Positions 10,387-23,228 of a stretch of DNA of 64,000 nucleotides are shown piece by piece. The notes below the pieces were generated by a model. That model ran no database searches. It was not told the DNA's origin and was given only the letters and a program-made list of their open reading frames with translations. Origin of the DNA: Vanrija pseudolonga (taxonomy: Eukaryota; Basidiomycota; Tremellomycetes; Trichosporonales; Trichosporonaceae); assembly GCF_020906515.1 (NCBI RefSeq), contig NC_085849.1, forward strand, positions 3,100,001 to 3,164,000, in the 5' to 3' direction. The position numbers and the translations under genes were made by a program. Every line of letters begins with the position of its first letter. Position 1 is the stretch's first letter.

Positions 10387-12251
10387 ATGCTTCCTCGACG
10401 CGTCAGCAGGCTGTCCTGGGCAAAGATCGGTGCCCAGCGCACTCTGGTAAGTGGCGACAAGCAATGATTGTGATCGGCGAAACGCGACTCACCAAGCTTC
10501 TCCTTCCTCTTCCAGATCACCGGCCCCCCACCCGACCTCCCGGCAGTGCACCACACGACGCCGACGTCGACGCCGCTCCCAACACCGACCCCGCTGCCGG
10601 CGTTCACGCCGCTGCCGTCGCTGCATGCGCCCCCCGGCGGCTGGGGCAAGATCCTCCACTCGATGGACGACCCGGGCCACGAGCGCTCGCCCGTCTACGT
10701 CGCCGGCCAGGAGAAGGAGCGCATGGCGCGCAACACGCGCATGAGCTCGCCCCTCCGCCGCGGCGCCCATGAGTCGTGGTGGTCGGCCGACCAGGGCTGG
10801 TTCAACGCCGTCGCGGCCACTATCCCCACGTACCGTGTCCTCGACGAGGAGGGCCGCCCGGTCAAGGGCGCCGTTGTTCCCGAGGTAGGTTGGTCCGGGC
10901 CGCGTTGCCGCGGCATAGTGCCGGGCAAGCTATCATGTCCTTGTGGATATGTCCAGCTCTACAGCGTCCCCCCCCCCCCCCCCGTTGGCCGCCCACTCAC
11001 ACACACACCCAGATCACCAAGGAGGAGGCACTCAAGATGTACCATGTCATGGCCCTCGTCCCCGTCGTCGACAACATCCTGTACCAGTCCCAGCGCCAGG
11101 GACGTATCTCGTTCTACATGCAGTGTGCCGGTGAGGAGGCCGCCATTGTCGGCAGTGCCGCCGCCATGCAGCCCGGCGACGAGGTGTTTAGCCAATACGT
11201 GGGTGTGTGACCGCTTTGCAGCACTAACGCCGCCAGCGTGAACAAGCCGCGTTCCTCTACCGTGGCCTCTCCCTCAACAGGATGATGGCCCAGTGCTTCT
11301 CCAACGTCGAAGACGACTCGAGCAAGGGTCGCATGATGCCCGTCCACTACTGTGCCCCCGACCTCGGCATCCACAACATCACCTCGCCCCTCGCGACCCA
11401 GTTGCCACAGGCGGCCGGCGCAGCATACGCGCTCAAGCTCGACGAGGACCGCCAGGGTGACTGTGTCATCTGCTACTTTGGCGACGGTGCTGCGTCAGAA
11501 GGTGACTTCCACGCCGCGCTCAACATGAGTGGTGTGCTCGGCGGCCCAGCCGTGTGGTTCTGCCGCAACAACGGTTTCGCCATCTCCACCCCCGTCATTG
11601 ACCAGTACGCTGGTGACGGTATCGCGTCGCGTGGCCCAGCATACGGCCTCGACACGATACGTGTCGACGGAAACGATGCCCTTGCCGTCTACGCGGCGGT
11701 CAAGGAGGCCCGTCGCCGTGCCGTCGAGGGCAAGAAGGGTGTTCTCGTCGAGGCCATGTCGTACCGTGTTGGTCACCACTCGACCAGTGACGACTCGAGC
11801 AAGTACCGCCCGATCGAGGAGGTCCAGGAGTGGCAGGTTGTTGGTGAGTGTCATAGTGTCGCCCCTTGGTAGTCGCAGGGGGGTCTGTGCGGTGCATGGC
11901 TGACCCTACCCCACAGACAACCCCATCTCGCGTTTCCGCAACTGGCTCGTTGACCAGGGCTGGTGGAGCGAGGCCGAGGACAAGGCCATGCTTCAGAAGA
12001 ACAAGAAGGAGGTTCTGGCCACCTTTAACCGCGCCGAGAAGATGCCCAAGCCCAAGCTCAGTGAGATGTTCAACGACGTCTGGGCTGTCGGCCCTGGCGA
12101 GAAGATGCCTGCGGTCATTGCCGAGCAGCGCGCCGAGCTTGGTGGCCTGCTCAAGAAGTATGGCACGGCGTGGGAGCCTTGGCGCAAGGAGCTCAAGCGG
12201 TTTGTCGAGGAGGGCGAGGACGTCATGGATAGCTTTGGAAAGTCTAACTAG
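10387..12251 (+). CDS. 2-oxoisovalerate dehydrogenase E1 alpha subunit, mitochondrial
   Basis: Five exons: 10387-10446, 10516-10884, 11013-11198, 11237-11843 and 11917-12251, giving 518 aa. This is the alpha chain of the thiamine-diphosphate E1 component of branched-chain 2-oxoacid dehydrogenase, which oxidatively decarboxylates the keto acids of Leu, Ile and Val in the mitochondrial matrix. The N-terminus ([17 protein letters not shown]) is basic and amphipathic, as expected for a transit peptide. Visible blocks: [41 protein letters not shown], the ThDP-binding [25 protein letters not shown], and the phospho-loop [16 protein letters not shown] controlled by BCKD kinase in animals. A Pro/Thr-rich spacer follows the presequence. 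Intron 2 carries a run of 16 C. Confidence 0.96.
10968..10983 (+). repeat. Poly-C tract (16 C) in intron
   Basis: Homopolymer within the second intron of the E1-alpha gene, just upstream of the acceptor. It may serve as, or interfere with, the polypyrimidine tract, and may vary in length. Confidence 0.9.
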
Positions 12252-12788
12252 TTGGTACCAAATAGCATGTATTGTACGGTGTAGTGGACGTGAAAAGGTC
12301 GCCAAGTCGCGTTAGGCGTGTTGCGAGGGACGACCCCCCCGCATTTCCTATCGGGATTCCGGCGGCCGGATGTGGGGTGTGATGTGTGGGTCTTGTGCGG
12401 CGCGTCGTGGCTGGGCGCGGGCGGGCGGGCTGCCTAGCGTCAAGGTGTCGACGTCAGGGGCTGCCGGATGTGTCGAATGTGGACCCTGTTCTTGTCGGTC
12501 GTGCCATTGTAGTGCTGTAGATTTGCAGTGACGTTGTTTGGCTGAGCGAGCAAAGACACAACGAGACGGCCTGCAACGACCGCGTCTGCAGAAAAGTCAA
12601 AGCAGTAGTAGTCAGCTGGCACATAGACACTTGATAGCTGCTAGCCTTCGTCGTCGTCGTCGTCATTGACGTCGTTCGTTCCTCGGAGCCATCATCGCCG
12701 CACCACCGACGACGTCGAGCACACGCCAGCCCTGGTTCCTGCTCTCCACAACACACAACAGCAGCAGACCACCTGACCACCGTTCCCA
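12252..12788. promoter_or_regulatory. Intergenic, upstream of GH15 gene
   Basis: Head-to-tail spacer. A short (GTC)n stretch occurs at about 12647-12663. No gene recognised. Confidence 0.5.
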
Positions 12789-15000
12789 ATGTCCCACAGC
12801 CCACACAGACAACAACCAGCACATCGTAAATCGAGTGTGGCCGACATGGCCATGGCCTCCTCGCGCTCCTCGACAACAATCAGCCGTGCACACTCGATCG
12901 CGTCCCTCCCATCGCTATCCCCATCCAGCATGGCGCCAGCTCCCCGCCGCCCCTCCCCAAGGCGCGCACACTTCTGGGTCGCCGACGAGGACGACTCGGA
13001 GGCCCGTGAACGGGACAGAGGTGAGTGGGACGCCACGGCCACGGCAGTCGCCAAGGCCTCCAACGATGATGGCCGCCAGCTGACACACCTTCCCCTCCCC
13101 GCAGCCATCGCACAGCTGTCCTCCGTCGCACGCGGGCGCGCAACGTCGATCTCGGACCTCGCATGGACCGCAAGCTCGGACCGCCTCTCGCCACTCGCCC
13201 TCCCCCCGCACTCGTCGCACAACGGGAAGCGGCCCAGCCTGCTGCTTCCCCCGCCAGAAAAGGTGGCGTTCACAGGCGAGGACAAGGAGCAGCTCGAGTG
13301 GGCGTGCGCTGGCGCCCAGGCGGCGGCCGCCACGGCGCGGGGAGCGCAGCAGCGCCTCCGGCGCCTTGTCGTCGTCTCGGCGCTGACCGCCGCGCTGTAC
13401 TTTGCGTTCCTGCTGCTCGCGACGCGGAGTGGGCCGACCGACACGCGCCTGACGGACCTGTTCGTGTGGACGAGCACGCCGTTCGACCGCTGGGTGCGTG
13501 TCGAGCAGCGCGAGGCGTGGGCGCGGACGCTGGACAATATCGGCGCCGCGGCAGGCGCGAGCGACGGCGTGGTCATTGCCAGCCCGAGCAAGGGCGAGAC
13601 GCCCGACGTGCCAAACTACTTCTACACGTGGACGCGCGACTCGGCGCTCACCATCTCGTCGCTGCTGCCCGCGCTCGTGCCAGAGGCGTACCTCCGCCCC
13701 TGGGAGGACGGGAACACGACGGCCGCGTGCCGCGAGAACCGCACCAACCCGCCGTTCGAGGACGTGCTCAGGAGCTACGTCAAGGCCGAGGAGATGATCC
13801 AGGCGCAGACCAACCCGTCGGGTGATCTCTGGACGGGCGGCCTGTCCGAGCCAAAGTTCAACACCGACTACAGCCCGTTCACGGGCGACTGGGGCAGACC
13901 ACAACGCGACGGCCCGGCGTTGCGTGCGCTGTCGCTTATCCCGTACGCCAACTTTTTGCTCGACCGCGACGCGCCGGGAGACTTTGACTACGTCACGACG
14001 CACTTGTACAACCCCAAGGCGTACAGAGTGGCGGCGCGGAGCGTGATTAAGAATGACCTTGAGGAGGTGTCCAACACGTGGAACCGGCCTGGTTTCGACC
14101 TGTGGGAGGAGCTGTGAGTGCCAGCGAGGGCGCCGTCAGGCGCGCGTGAGACGTGACCACAGGGTATTGCTGACCCACCCCAGCAACAGATACCACCTCT
14201 GGGGCGAGGCAGCCACGCGCCGCGCACTGCAAGCCGGTGCCAAGCTCGCCTACCGCCTTGGCGACCGTGGCGCCGGCGCGTTCTACACTTCCCAGGCCAG
14301 CTTGATCGAGGGCGGACTCACACGCTACTTCTCCACCTGGGACCAGGTGTGGCTCGCCAACTTCCCGCAGAGCCGTTCCCGCAGCGGACTGGACAGCGCC
14401 ACGCTGCTCACTGCCATCCACGCGGGCAGCCGGGGCGTCGACGACGAGCCGTACGAGCTGTCGCCTGCGCACGCGACCGTCCTCGGCACCGTCCAGGCGT
14501 ACATCAAGTCGTTTGACGGCCTGTACGAAGTCAACGCGGGCAAGAACTGGACGGACGGCTGGCTCGTGGGCCGGTACTCTGAGGACGTGTACGACGGCGT
14601 GGGCGAGAGCCAGGGCAACCCATGGTTCATCTGCACGCACTCTGTCGCGCACGTGCTCTTCCTCGCGCACAACGCGTTCTTGGACGCGGGGCGGATTCCG
14701 CTCGACTCGCACAGCCAGAGCTTCTGGGCTGACCTGCTTGGCGGTGCGAGCGTGCCGTCCGAGGGCAGCTGGGACGCCGGCTCGGCCGAGTTTGCGACCG
14801 CGACCAGCCGGCTCGGCGACGCGGCCGAGGCGTTCATGACCAAGGCGTCGCTGCACGTCGCCAAGGGGCGCATGAGCGAGCAGATTGACCGGGTCACGGG
14901 CGCGCAGCGTGGCGCGCACGACCTGACGTGGTCATACGCTTCGTTCCTTGACCTCGCGCGGGCGAGGGAGAGGGCAAAGGCGAAGCGGCGGGTGGTGTAG
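12789..15000 (+). CDS. Membrane-anchored GH15 glucoamylase
   Basis: Two exons, 12789-14113 and 14184-15000 (intron 70 bp), 713 aa. GH15 enzymes release glucose from the non-reducing ends of alpha-glucans by inversion. The catalytic domain begins near residue 220: NYFYTWTRDSALTISSL, then GGLSEPKF and GDWGRPQRDGPALRA (including the catalytic acid region), NTWNRPGFDLWEE, and near the end MSEQIDRVTGAQRGAHDLTWSYASF, whose SEQ Glu aligns with the catalytic base of fungal glucoamylases. There is no signal peptide and no CBM20 starch-binding domain. Instead ~190 Ser/Pro-rich residues precede one hydrophobic span (LVVVSALTAALYFAFLLLA, about 192-210), giving a type II membrane topology with the enzyme domain in the lumen or outside. 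Start choice: the first ATG of the long frame, though later in-frame Mets exist. Confidence 0.92.
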
Positions 15001-15238
15001 CCGAGTGGAGTGGAGTGGGGCGGTAGACATGGCATCTGGCATGGCATGGCATGGCATTGTACATTTTGCAAAGAGACATGATACGGAGGAGATGGCATTG
15101 TAGTGTTGTAGAATGCACAGTGTGGCGGGTGGCAGTGGCAGGGCACGGGCACGCGCTGGCAGTGCTGACTTGGGCACTGTGACATCTCGCCGCGGTCGAT
15201 CCACAGACTATTGACACCGTTTCTTACAGAGTCCACCT

Positions 15239-16339
15239 CTACTCCAGCTCGCCAAACGCCCGGAGCACACGCTCGACCTCAACGACCGCCTCGTGCGCGG
15301 TAGGCCTGTCCTCGGGCTTGAACGTCGTACAACGGCGCATCAGCGCCGCAAAGTCGCCCTCGCACGCCATAGTCGCAGACGTGAACGCGCGCGGCATGTT
15401 CTTGCACTGCACGCTCCAGAGGAGCATGCCGAAACCGAACATGTCGGCGGGCATGTCAAACACAAACCCCGGGCGGCTCATCTCAGGCGGGCCGTACCCG
15501 CCCGTCGTGCCGTCGCTCTCGAGGTCGACGAGCACTGCGCGGCCGTGGCCGTCGACAACGACATTGTTCGTCGACAGGTCGCGGTGCACGATCCCCCTTG
15601 CGTGCAGGCCGCAAACGGCGCGCGCGACGTCGTACACCCAGCTGCGGCGCACAGCTGCATCCGCGAACAGGTGGGGCGCGCCGAAGAAGGCGTCCGTGAG
15701 GCTCGTGCCTGCGTGCGCCGTGAGCAGCTGCGTGGAGGTGCGGCCTAGCAGCTGGACGACGTGCGGCAGCCCGCGCGCGGCGAGCAGCTGCGCCACTTCG
15801 AGCTCGGAGCGGGGCACTTTGGCGTGGTATGCCGCGTTGCTCTCGGCGCCGTCGATAACCGGCAGAGAGAGGAACGCAGCGCTCGCCTGTGCCTGCGCGG
15901 TGCGCGCCGCATCCTCCGCGTCGTGCTCGGGCCCCAGGGCGTCCCAGTACGCCTCGGACAGCGGCGCCGCGAGCCGCGCGACCTCGTCGTCAGACAGCGC
16001 GGACACGGCGTCGCCGTCGATCTTGACCCCCCGCGCGCCGGGCACGGGCAAAGAAGGCAGCGGCACGCCGTTGTCGTTTATCACGCGATCCGCGAGGGTA
16101 TGCGGTGCCCATACCGCCTGGTATAGCACCCCGTCGTGCTGCAGCACCGCGTGCCCTGCGGACGCGTCGCGGTGCCAGTGGTGCCAGCGCGTCGGGCCGG
16201 ACGGGTGCGGCGCGGCTTCGGGGTCGGTCGTGCGCTGCTCGTTGGCGGGCTGGGCGGCGGCGGCGGCCTTTGGGTCTGTGGTGCGTGTCGCCTCGGTGGG
16301 CTCAGACGTGCCTTCGGCGAGTGAGGGATCCGTGGTCAT
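15239..16339 (-). CDS. Divergent protein kinase-like protein
   Basis: Single exon, 366 aa from the ATG at 16339; an upstream in-frame ATG at 16495 would add 52 residues of low-complexity sequence and is less likely. The N-terminal ~60 residues are Thr/Ala/Pro-rich. The second half has a protein-kinase C-lobe: GLHARGIVHRDLSTNNVVVD (catalytic loop with Asp and Asn), then VLVDLESDG where DFG would be (Asp kept, Phe-Gly replaced by Leu-Glu), GYGPPEMSRPG in place of APE, and DMPADMFGFGMLLWSVQC. I cannot find a clear glycine-rich loop or VAIK lysine in the N-lobe. It may be a weak or substrate-restricted kinase or a pseudokinase; it recalls the solitary kinase-like proteins expanded in basidiomycetes, but I cannot name a family. 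Confidence 0.75.
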   Translation of the reverse strand: MTTDPSLAEGTSEPTEATRTTDPKAAAAAQPANEQRTTDPEAAPHPSGPTRWHHWHRDASAGHAVLQHDGVLYQAVWAPHTLADRVINDNGVPLPSLPVPGARGVKIDGDAVSALSDDEVARLAAPLSEAYWDALGPEHDAEDAARTAQAQASAAFLSLPVIDGAESNAAYHAKVPRSELEVAQLLAARGLPHVVQLLGRTSTQLLTAHAGTSLTDAFFGAPHLFADAAVRRSWVYDVARAVCGLHARGIVHRDLSTNNVVVDGHGRAVLVDLESDGTTGGYGPPEMSRPGFVFDMPADMFGFGMLLWSVQCKNMPRAFTSATMACEGDFAALMRRCTTFKPEDRPTAHEAVVEVERVLRAFGELE

Positions 16340-16760
16340 GTCGGTGGGTGTGGGTGGATGGGAGAAAGGAGGGGAGAGCGAACGCGCTGATGGCGGCTTT
16401 ATACCAACGCTAGCCACACCGCCGACACAAACAACCCACCACCACCCCACCCTAAGTGGCAGACGCACAGACGCACTCTCCGTAAGTGCCAGCATCAGCG
16501 TCAGGTCAGTCGAGTCAATGCAGCAGCCTGTCGGTGCCGACGACGTCTCTGCCTGGCCGCTGCCTCGTCACGGCGTCGATGGGCGCCGTCCCCACATCCC
16601 CCACATCCCCACACCCACGCTCGCTCCGCTCGCGTGCCCCTCACAATGCGATCCATGCAACTCTACTCCGCTCTACTCCGCTCTACGCGCGCGCTGATGC
16701 GCGCTCGCTCACCCTCTTCAGCTCTCTACTCGCACGCTAACGCGTGCTCGTGCCCGCGCT
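16340..16760. promoter_or_regulatory. Intergenic, promoter of kinase-like gene
   Basis: Spacer between two minus-strand genes. Around 16663-16690 is a short direct repeat of CTCTACTCCG/CTCTACGCGC-like words. No gene seen. Confidence 0.45.
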
Positions 16761-18039
16761 CTATGCCGCAATCGGGTGGCTCTCCACCTCGCCGCCCTCG
16801 GGGAACCGGCGCGTCATCCAGCCAAGGAACGACGGCACGTCCTCTGCAATCTTGGACGGGAGCGACGCGTTGGTCACAAACCGCGGGATGTTGCCGCCCG
16901 CGTCGCTGCTCGTCGCCATGCGCCACTCGACCTGCCGTCCGCCGTCCTGCTCGCGCACAAGCTCGACAGACACGTACTTGCCTCGCACGCGCGATTTTTC
17001 GTCGTCCTTCTTCTCGACGCACGCGGGGTGTTGGAAGGGGACGGAAACTGGGGTTAGCGTGTGCAGGGGGTGGCCGACGCACTGTTCATGAATGCGCGCT
17101 CGCCCTTGGGCGCCGTCTTGAGCTCGCGCGAGAGGAGCAGCACGACAAAGGTGCGCGGCGAGGTCGGTGGTGGCGTCACATAGGTCATGCGCCAGATCTC
17201 GGCCATGTGGGGCTGCAGCACCTCGAGGCACTCGGTCTCGCGGCATGCCTCGATGTACTCGCGCTCGTTCTGAGAAAGTTAGCGGCGTGGAATTAGAAGA
17301 ATCCTTCGAGCCACACACCTCGGAGTGCTACGACGTCAGCGGAGTGCCTCTTCACACAAACCCACGTATTCCAGCAAGCCCCGTCTCATGCGCTCGTACA
17401 GGTTGCTCGGGTCCGTGTTCATGATATGAACGGCGCGCTCCTCCTCGGACAAGTCGACAGTCGCGCGGCGCTCGGCCACAACATTCTTGCCATCCGAGCT
17501 GAACTGGGCGCTCACGCGCCTGCTCATCGAGCGAACGAGGTGGACGGGGTTGAGCGACGTGCCGCCCGTCGCGCTGCCGTTTGTGGCCTTCTCCTCTCTG
17601 ACGCTCTCGGCCGTGTGCTTGGAGATACGGCCGCACCAAAAGTCGCTGATGTTGAACTGCTTTCGGATCTGCATCATCGCGTCAGCGTGACGAACTAGCA
17701 AAAGCCTAGCTAGTGCGCGCCCACATACCTTGGAGTATGCCGACCCAGAGGGCAGGCTCATGACCTGCACGGTCCCCTTGTGCCACTGCGACCCCCTCTG
17801 CCAGTCGCTGGTTATCGTCAGCGGTGTACCGCGCGCGCCAGACGCACTCCATAGAGTTGATAAATGCCTCGCCGGCAGCAAAGTGCGCGTCGATGAACGC
17901 CTGCAGCTCGTCCGAGCCGGCAGGGGGCACGTCCTAGAGGAAGGGAGGTCAGCTAGCGAACGTGGCCATGCCGCCGCACTGCTCTTACCTGGTGCGTGAG
18001 GGGCTTGAGGTTGAATGTGACGTCCTTGTTCTTCGTCAT
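16761..18039 (-). CDS. DUF3074 START-like domain protein
   Basis: Seven exons: 18039-17989, 17933-17848, 17807-17729, 17668-17366, 17327-17319, 17269-17083 and 17047-16761, giving 333 aa. DUF3074 proteins have a START-like fold and are presumed to bind a hydrophobic ligand; their function is unknown. Hallmarks: DWQRGSQWHKGTVQVMSLPS, FWCGRISKHTAE, EYHSENEREYIEACRETE, EIWRMTYVTPPPTSPRTFVV, RGKYVSVELVREQ and WRMATSSDAGGNIPRFVTN-type sequence at the C-terminus. No signal peptide or TM span. Exon 5 is a 9-nt microexon (codons H-S-E), needed to keep phase and to rebuild EYHSENE. For exon 2, the donor GTGCGT at 17847 is preferred over a closer GTACAC because the alternative would leave a 22-bp intron. 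Confidence 0.85.
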
Positions 18040-18549
18040 GTTGCTGCGAGGGATGGAGAGAGGTGACAAGGGGAGATGTGGATGTCAACCAGGGCGGGCG
18101 TAATGACGACCGCCCAGCCAGCCAGACTGCATGCGGCAGTTGCCCAGCAGGATGAGCGGCTACTCCAATGGGCACTCTGTGCGATTACGGGGCACCAAGG
18201 GAAAAGTATGGCCTTCGGTGATGCGTTGATGACGTCGAATTAGCATTTAGCCCGGCAGATTTCTAATCATTCTCTTGCTTTACCATTTGACCACTCGGCG
18301 GCCGTCGTGGCTCCCAGTTTCCGGCGGCATTCTGGGCCTTTGCTTGCTCTGCTTCTGGATCGATCGACAAACGGCAACCCCGACCCACCCACCACTGGCT
18401 GCCACTGGCTGCGCAGCGTCACCCCCTGCCCTGCCCTGCCTACCCCCCTCCACTCGTCGTCCCATCTACACCGCATCTCGTCCACCTCACGCACACCACC
18501 CTCGTACGACAGGCAACAATCAACAGCAACAACACCGCACAAGCGACAC
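18040..18549. promoter_or_regulatory. Divergent promoter region with tRNA-Ser-like relic
   Basis: Between the DUF3074 gene and the SIW14 gene. On the minus strand at about 18240-18312 a segment resembles a serine tRNA (CGCCGAGTGG like an A box; GATTAGAAATC like the AGA anticodon arm), but the acceptor and T arms do not form. Otherwise nothing recognisable. Confidence 0.4.
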
Positions 18550-19677
<1,128 letters not shown>

Positions 19678-19765
19678 ACTATAATTGTATTCACACACAC
19701 CTCACGACCGTCACCACAATGTATGCATGAGAAACAACTACCAACGCGCGTCGCCGTCTACTTTT

Positions 19766-21326
<1,561 letters not shown>

Positions 21327-21775
21327 GTTGGCGCGCGTAGAGATTGGGGCGGAGGGCGAGGGTAGTTACGAGCTAGGGGCTGCGGCTTTTCTCTGGTAGC
21401 TTGCAGATGTGCTTCTGCGCGCTTGTTTAATCCCAGAGAGGGGTATCTCTTTGCTGGATGCGAGTTGTTTAAGAGTGAGAGAGTTGTCGGGGACAAGATG
21501 GGTATGCAAAGAGAGTTGCTGGATCGAGACGCGTCGCAAATGACGGTGGTGGTTCAGTCTTCGAACCGCCAGTGGGCGTGAGGCCACATGGCAAATCTGA
21601 TTCCGTCGAGCTCACGACTTCAGTGCATCATCTTGTGCTGCAAACCAAGCCTACAGACAACAGCAGACATGGATAATGTGCAGGTGCTTTGCTGCTCAAC
21701 GGCGCCACACCCTGTCCACCCCGTCCAGATAGAGCCATTGCATTTCCCATGGCAGGGTGTGATCTATATACCAGC
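21327..21775. promoter_or_regulatory. Intergenic, Hat2 promoter and subunit-e 3' flank
   Basis: Head-to-tail spacer; no coding or RNA feature seen. Confidence 0.45.
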
Positions 21776-22616
21776 TTATGCCTTCTCCCACGACGCGAAG
21801 AGCTTCTCGAGGTCGAACTTGGGGTCCTCGGGGTCGGTGATGACTGGGTCTGGTTAGCCGGGGAACGATATGGAGGTAGTGTGGGTGATGCTGGCCGAGT
21901 GCGTCGACCCCTGCTGAGGGCAGAGCTCCAATGCAGCTGGTAGCGAGGACGTGGCTCTCGGTCCGCGGCCAGTCCGACGACGGACGCCGAGACCACGGAA
22001 CCGCGACTCCCACGTCCTGCCTCGCAGAGCAGCAACACTGCCGTTGAGCACCACCGGCACACCCTGCGCCGACACTCACGGTCCGACTTGGGCTTCGAGT
22101 CGTCGGCCTTCTTCTGGGCGTAGGCTTTCCTGGCCTCCTCGATGAGCTTTTCCCTGCGCTCCGAAGCGTGCTTGATCTGTTGGCGGGGAGGGTGTGGTGC
22201 GGTGTGGTCGAGTCGGGAGAGTGTGTCCGCAAGATAGGGTGTCACCGATAGACAATAGGTCCAAGGCAAGGCGAAGCATGGCAGATGGCAGAGTGGCAGC
22301 AGGCAAAACAAGGAGGAAGCGCGCAATGGTCAGCAACATGGCACCGCCGCGCAAACCGCGAAAATAACATACGTAGTCGGCGTCGGCCTTCTTCTGGAGG
22401 GTCGAGGCGTGCGAGAAGCCGTAGAGGACACCGACAATGAGGGCCGAGTAGCGGACAACCTGTGGGGGTTAGATATGGCGATAAAAGGGTCGTTGCAGCG
22501 AGCCGGCAGCAAGAGTGGATCGTGATACCGGGAGGTCGAGTCGGACCCGGGGATCGTGCCGGCTGCCGGCTGCATGGTGCGTGCTGCGCGATGCTCACGT
22601 TCTGGGTGGCGCTCAT
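21776..22616 (-). CDS. TIM11: Mitochondrial F1Fo-ATP synthase subunit e
   Basis: Four exons: 22616-22599 (18 nt), 22459-22373, 22176-22080 and 21843-21776, giving 89 aa, the usual length. Subunit e is a small inner-membrane protein of the ATP synthase stator that supports dimer formation and cristae shape. The N-terminus MSATQNVVRYSALIVGVLYG matches the family and contains the GxxxG motif (GVLYG) in its single TM helix. A charged helix follows (HASERREKLIEEARKAYAQK), then the C-terminus PEDPKFDLEKLFASWEKA. The introns (139, 196 and 236 bp) are long for this genome and together exceed the coding length, which is notable for so small a gene. Confidence 0.92.
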
Positions 22617-23228
22617 TTTGGGAGAGGAGAGCGGGGGGGGTAGGGGGGAGGGGAGAGAGAAGTGACCGGCAAGGAGAGAGCGAGATGGAGATCAACGAGG
22701 TCGGCTGCAGCAAAGAGCGAGGCTGCCTGGCTGGTGGTTGATCTCGTCCTGGCAGCCAGCCAGTCCGCGTTGATGCCGTTCCGGCGAGCCCCGGAGGTCA
22801 CAGAGCCAGGCAGGCAGCCTGCACCAGCCAGCCGCCCGTCGCTCGTACCAGCCAAGGCGACTGTCAGCCAGGGAAGACCCCCCTTCCACCCAGGAGCCAT
22901 TCGCCGATTTTCCCCGGACAGTGGCAGCCCGCCAGCGTCGTTCCTGGTCAGCCCGTGCACCTCGACGCCAGCGGAATCAAATGGACACGCGGCATACAGT
23001 CGCGCATCGCTGGCACCTGCCTGCCTGCTGTCATCGACGACAGCGACCAGCAATCTCGACGACAAGCTGCACCACGCCGACAAGCAACGTCGACGAGCTA
23101 TCACTCCCATCGTCACTTGCACACACCGCACCCCCAACACCCAACACACGGCGCGGCAGCACCCTCCCCCACCTCACTGCTCATCAACGCGCGCTGCGCA
23201 TCTCCCCCTCCGACAGAGATTGCCAGCC
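22617..23228. promoter_or_regulatory. Divergent promoter, ATP synthase subunit e / beta-COP
   Basis: G-rich (about 22621-22680) then mixed sequence, with CA-rich and CAGC words close to the beta-COP start. No gene recognised. Confidence 0.5.
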
